A DNA stretch of 64,000 bases from Pseudomonas syringae (lineage in GTDB: Bacteria; Pseudomonadota; Gammaproteobacteria; Pseudomonadales; Pseudomonadaceae), in NCBI RefSeq assembly GCF_000737245.1, contig NZ_JPQU01000078.1, forward strand, positions 1 through 64,000. Reading direction: 5' to 3'. The notes beneath the pieces were generated by a model. That model saw only the letters and a list, made by a program, of their open reading frames with translations, was not told the origin of the DNA and ran no database searches. A program made the translations under genes and the position numbers. This document shows, in pieces, positions 60,852 to 64,000 of the stretch (positions within the stretch are counted from its first letter, which is position 1; each line of letters begins with the position of its first letter).

Positions 60852-62549
60852 CTACTGGCTTTTGGGATACCAACGCGGCGTATAAACCCACTGACGCCCA
60901 TCCGGCCGGGCGAAGGTGCAGGTTGTCGAGGAGCCGATCAAAACCATGGTGCGCATATCGACCTGGTCCGGGGTCAACTCGCCCAAGGTGATGATCCGCA
61001 ACGTCTGCCCCGGTCGGCCTATATCTCGACCCAGGGTCACAGGCGTTTCAGGTGCGCGGTGCAGACGGACGATTTCCAGTGCGCGACCCAGTTGCCATGG
61101 GCGTGACCGGGAAATAGGGTTGTAGAACGCCAGCGCCAGATCAGCCTGGGAGGCCAGGTCCAGGCGCTTTTCGATGATTCCCCAAGGCTTGAGGTTGTCT
61201 GACAGGGACATCACGCAGAAGTCATGGCCCAGCGGCGCGCCTGCCTGAGCGGCGGTCGCCAGCGAAGCGGAGACACCCGGCAGGATTTCCAGCTCGATGT
61301 TATGCCAATCGGCATTACTGGATTCGTGCAGGGCTTCGAGCACCGCCGAGGCCATGGCGAAAACCCCGGGATCACCGGACGACACCACCACTACAGAACG
61401 CCCGGACGCGGCCAGTTCGAAGGCATGGCGAGCGCGCTGCATTTCTTCGCGGTTATCCGTGCAATGCATCACTTGATCAGCACGGAACGGCCCGGCCATA
61501 CGCACGTAAGTCTCGTAGCCCAATATGTCGTTGGCGCGAGCCAGCTCAGCCTTGACCGCCGGGACCATCAAATCGGGGGCCCCAGGCCCCAACCCGATGA
61601 CCGCCAGCCTGCCCCGCGCCTTACCAATGCGCTGAACATCCAGCGGCTGCGGCGCCACGGCGATAGCCAGCCCTTCGTTGACATTGATCGGCGGCAATAA
61701 TTGCGGCACCGCCTGAGTGGCCATTTCCAGCGCTGAAGCCTGAGCAACAAAGCGCAATGGCACGTCCAGTTCAATGGCAGCCTGTTGCAGCAACGGGTCG
61801 GCCATCTGCGAATCAGCCGCCAGCAGACAGGCCAGGGATTGCACGGCGATGCCCGCGCAGTGAAGCGCAGCGCACACGCGAACGCTTAATTCGGCGTCAA
61901 TATCAGTAACAGCCACCGCCACGCTGCGTGGGTAGATAAGCAATTCGTTAGCCGATGGCTCGCGCTTGGCACAACTGACGTGAATCGCCAACTGCGCGTG
62001 TTCGTCCTGTGGCAGTTGAGCTTGGGCCAGCCAGGGTGCAGCACCTTCGATGCGCACGCTTTCGCCAGACAGCAAATCCGAAACAAAGCGCTTGCCCAGC
62101 TCCAGATCGCCCAAGGCATAGCCGGTTGGCGGGTTGAGCAGGCAGGTGCCGAAACGTAATTCGCCACTGGTGGTGATCGCCGGGGCGATGCCCAGACCGG
62201 CAGCAATTTCCCGGGCCATGACGTTGACGCCGCCCAATCCACCCAGCAGCGGAACCACGGCAGTGCCGTCTTCGGCAATGGCCAGCACCGCGGGCTCCGC
62301 GCCTTTCTCCAGAAGCAGAGGTGCGAGGGTGCGGATCACGATTCCGGCGGCGCACAAGGCAATGATCGGGGTGTTCTGCTGATAAAACTGACGCAGCGTG
62401 GTGCCGAATTCGCTGTAGGTTCGATCCGAACCCTGCACCCGGTCCAGCAGGCCGTAAATCAGTGAATCCGGGTACAACTGCTGAATGCGTTGTGCGGTGG
62501 CAAGGCTGCCATTGCCCAGGATCACAATGGCCGGAATGTTATGCGCCAT
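60852..62549 (-). CDS. cobJ: CbiG/CobE-CobJ fusion: precorrin-3B C17-methyltransferase
   Basis: A 565-residue protein of two parts. Residues about 1-310 are CbiG-like (LCAAGIVIRTLAPLLLEKGA; LLGGLGGVNVMAREIAAGLG), including a CobE-like end. Residues about 320-560 are the CobJ/CbiH SAM methyltransferase (LAVIGLGPGAPDLMVPAVKA; VVVVSSGDPGVFAMASAVLE; LALAFYNPISRSRPWQL). It methylates C17 with ring contraction in aerobic cobalamin synthesis. The ATG at 62549 overlaps the cobI stop. Such fusions are usual in Pseudomonas. Confidence 0.92.
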   Translation of the reverse strand: MAHNIPAIVILGNGSLATAQRIQQLYPDSLIYGLLDRVQGSDRTYSEFGTTLRQFYQQNTPIIALCAAGIVIRTLAPLLLEKGAEPAVLAIAEDGTAVVPLLGGLGGVNVMAREIAAGLGIAPAITTSGELRFGTCLLNPPTGYALGDLELGKRFVSDLLSGESVRIEGAAPWLAQAQLPQDEHAQLAIHVSCAKREPSANELLIYPRSVAVAVTDIDAELSVRVCAALHCAGIAVQSLACLLAADSQMADPLLQQAAIELDVPLRFVAQASALEMATQAVPQLLPPINVNEGLAIAVAPQPLDVQRIGKARGRLAVIGLGPGAPDLMVPAVKAELARANDILGYETYVRMAGPFRADQVMHCTDNREEMQRARHAFELAASGRSVVVVSSGDPGVFAMASAVLEALHESSNADWHNIELEILPGVSASLATAAQAGAPLGHDFCVMSLSDNLKPWGIIEKRLDLASQADLALAFYNPISRSRPWQLGRALEIVRLHRAPETPVTLGRDIGRPGQTLRIITLGELTPDQVDMRTMVLIGSSTTCTFARPDGRQWVYTPRWYPKSQ

Positions 62550-63283
62550 CAGCCTTGCCACCTTTCGCCCGGAACAATGATCAGCGAGAAATAAGGCGAC
62601 GACATGGGTACGACTTCATCCAGCGGGACAATTTTCTGGTTGGCCATGGTAGCGCGCTCCACATACAGCGCACGTTCGGCCAGGCCCAGTTCTTCAAGCA
62701 CCAGACGGACTTTTGGAAAGTTGCGACCCAGTTTCATGATCACTGCGGCATCTGCATCGGCCAGCTTGCGCTTGAGTTCTTCATGGGACAGCACGCCGGA
62801 CAGCACTGACAGGCTCTGATTGCGATACACCAGCGGTGCACCCAGCACTGAAGCGCCGCCGAGCATCGAACAAACCCCCGGCACCACTTCGGCCTCGTAC
62901 TTATCAGCGAGGCGGTCGTGCAGGTACATGTAGGAGCCGTAGAAGAACGGATCGCCTTCGCAGATCACCGCCACATCGCGCCCGGCATCCAGGTGCGCGG
63001 CAACATCGATGCTCGACTCGTCATAGAAATCACTGATGACTTTTTCGTACGACATCGGTGCAGGCAGCGCTTCGGTAGTCACCGGATAAACCAGCGGCAT
63101 CAGCGTCTGCGCGTCCTGCAAATGGCCTTCGATGATGCCGAAGGCGTTGCCTTTCTTGCCCTTGGCGACGAAGTAGGCAATCACCGGCGACTCACGCAAC
63201 AGGCGCAACGCTTTGACGGTAATCAGTTCCGGGTCGCCGGGGCCGACGCCCAGGCCAATCAATCGACCGCGTGCCTGCATCAT
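62549..63283 (-). CDS. cobI: Precorrin-2 C20-methyltransferase
   Basis: A 244-residue SAM methyltransferase: RLIGLGVGPGDPELITVKAL at the start, VAVICEGDPFFYGSYMYLHD in the middle, and VPGVCSMLGGASVLGAPLVY. It adds the C20 methyl group to precorrin-2. The ATG at 63283 overlaps the cobH stop, and its own stop overlaps cobJ, so cobH-cobI-cobJ are translationally coupled. Confidence 0.95.
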   Translation of the reverse strand: MMQARGRLIGLGVGPGDPELITVKALRLLRESPVIAYFVAKGKKGNAFGIIEGHLQDAQTLMPLVYPVTTEALPAPMSYEKVISDFYDESSIDVAAHLDAGRDVAVICEGDPFFYGSYMYLHDRLADKYEAEVVPGVCSMLGGASVLGAPLVYRNQSLSVLSGVLSHEELKRKLADADAAVIMKLGRNFPKVRLVLEELGLAERALYVERATMANQKIVPLDEVVPMSSPYFSLIIVPGERWQG

Positions 63284-63906
63284 TCGATCTCCGTGGCCAG
63301 TGCGTTGACCGCAGCCACCGCCATGGCGCTACCGCCGCGACGACCCTGCATGATCACAAACGGAACGCCACGGCTATCGGCGGCGAGCATGGCCTTGGAT
63401 TCGGCAGCACCGACGAAGCCCACCGGGAAGCCGAGAATCAGTGCCGGTTTCGGCGCGCCTGCATCGAGCATTTCCAGCAGATAGAACAGTGCAGTTGGCG
63501 CATTGCCGATCACCACGACGCTGCCTTCGAGATGCGGACGCCACAGCTCCAAAGCCACGGCTGAACGGGTATTGCCCAAATCCAGCGCCATTTCCCGCAC
63601 GCCTTCATCATGCAGGGTGCAGATGATCTGATTGTTGGCGGGCAGGCGTGTGCGGGTAATACCTTCGGACACCATGCGCGCATCACAGAGGATCGGCGCA
63701 CCCGCGGCCAGCGCATCACGACCGGCTTTGCCGGCACCCGGCGAGAAGCGCAGGTCTTCGATCACCTCGACCATGCCGCAGGCGTGGATCACCCGCACGG
63801 CGAGTTTTTCCAGGTCGGCAGGGATCGTATCCAGGCGCGCTTCAGCGCGAATGATCGAGAAGGAGTTGCGATAAATCTCCTGACCATCGCGGATGTAATC
63901 AATCAT
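63280..63906 (-). CDS. cobH: Precorrin-8X methylmutase
   Basis: A 208-residue enzyme: AVRVIHACGMVEVIEDLRFS with the catalytic His near residue 40, APILCDARMVSEGITRTRLP, and VVIGNAPTALFYLLEMLDAG with GFPVGFVGAAESK. It moves a methyl group from C11 to C12, giving hydrogenobyrinate. Its start overlaps the end of the next upstream gene by eight bases. Confidence 0.96.
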   Translation of the reverse strand: MIDYIRDGQEIYRNSFSIIRAEARLDTIPADLEKLAVRVIHACGMVEVIEDLRFSPGAGKAGRDALAAGAPILCDARMVSEGITRTRLPANNQIICTLHDEGVREMALDLGNTRSAVALELWRPHLEGSVVVIGNAPTALFYLLEMLDAGAPKPALILGFPVGFVGAAESKAMLAADSRGVPFVIMQGRRGGSAMAVAAVNALATEIE

Positions 63907-64000
63907 GGGTGTTGCTCCGTGAGTCGGCGATCAATAACGCGCCGACTGCTTCAATAGTGAGGTCACGCGCTTGCAGGGCACCAAATCCGGGCTGGCCTGC
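63899..64000 (-). CDS. C-terminal end of a cob gene, probably precorrin-3B synthase CobG (partial)
   Basis: The last 33 codons of a minus-strand gene that continues beyond the window; the frame ends ...EAVGALLIADSRSNTHD with TGA at 63899-63901, overlapping the cobH start. The piece is too short to identify. CobG is suggested only by the usual cobG-cobH-cobI-cobJ order of Pseudomonas. Confidence 0.5.
   Translation of the reverse strand, partial: AGQPGFGALQARDLTIEAVGALLIADSRSNTHD

Noticed and set aside
1..64000. CRISPR arrays, insertion sequences, tRNA genes
   Set aside because: Repeated motifs are all REP/REPIN type without regular spacers. No transposase motif or tRNA cloverleaf sequence was recognised by eye.

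Overview
The window is about 64 kb of a high-GC Pseudomonas chromosome, most likely from the P. fluorescens lineage. Two things support this. The block speA - SUI1 - Nudix - DUF2333 - GGDEF regulator - dsbD - aroQ - accBC - prmA - DUF3426 - dusB - fis - purH - purD - retS - marC follows the order I recall from P. aeruginosa (PA4839-PA4857). In addition, almost every larger gap holds a paired inverted REP element (REPIN) built on GTGGGAGCG...CGCTCCCAC or TAGGAGCGCGC...GCGCGCTCCTA. No insertion sequence, prophage, CRISPR array, rRNA or tRNA was seen.

Layout. 1-3.9 kb: a flavoprotein, a MazG-like pyrophosphohydrolase, the tRNA-modifying methyltransferase CmoM and two DUF4136 lipoproteins. 4.3-19.9 kb: a complete Flp (type IVb, Tad) pilus locus with its own PprA/PprB-type two-component system, prepilin peptidase, secretin, ATPase, platform proteins, Flp pilin and an extra stand-alone receiver protein. 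20.1-23.6 kb: a TpsB-type outer-membrane transporter and a glycine-rich, collagen-like putative lipoprotein. 24.0-31.9 kb: penicillin-binding protein 1C and a very large alpha-2-macroglobulin lipoprotein, with a small membrane protein between them on the other strand. 32.3-35.0 kb: a MATE transporter and a short orphan VgrG. 35.3-57.3 kb: the conserved housekeeping block listed above, containing one unusual VgrG-tail-like lipoprotein. 58.0-60.6 kb: an accessory patch of three unrecognised proteins that look like paralogues of one another. 60.9-64.0 kb: cobalamin genes cobJ, cobI, cobH and the tail of a gene that is probably cobG.

Main new observations. (1) An 11-base element, CGGTTAATAC(T/C), lies 106-127 bases upstream of pprB, of flp and of the collagen-like lipoprotein gene. 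This suggests that one regulator, plausibly PprB, or one promoter type controls both the pilus and the TpsB/collagen-like surface system. (2) The three genes at 58-60.6 kb share a helical N-terminal motif and a C-terminal motif and may form an undescribed protein family. (3) A lipoprotein at 39.8-40.6 kb resembles the tail of a VgrG spike. It lies about 5 kb from a VgrG that lacks that tail. (4) A REPIN lies inside the 5' end of pbpC and has displaced or obscured its start codon.

All functional calls come from reading motifs and from family knowledge. No database search was run.
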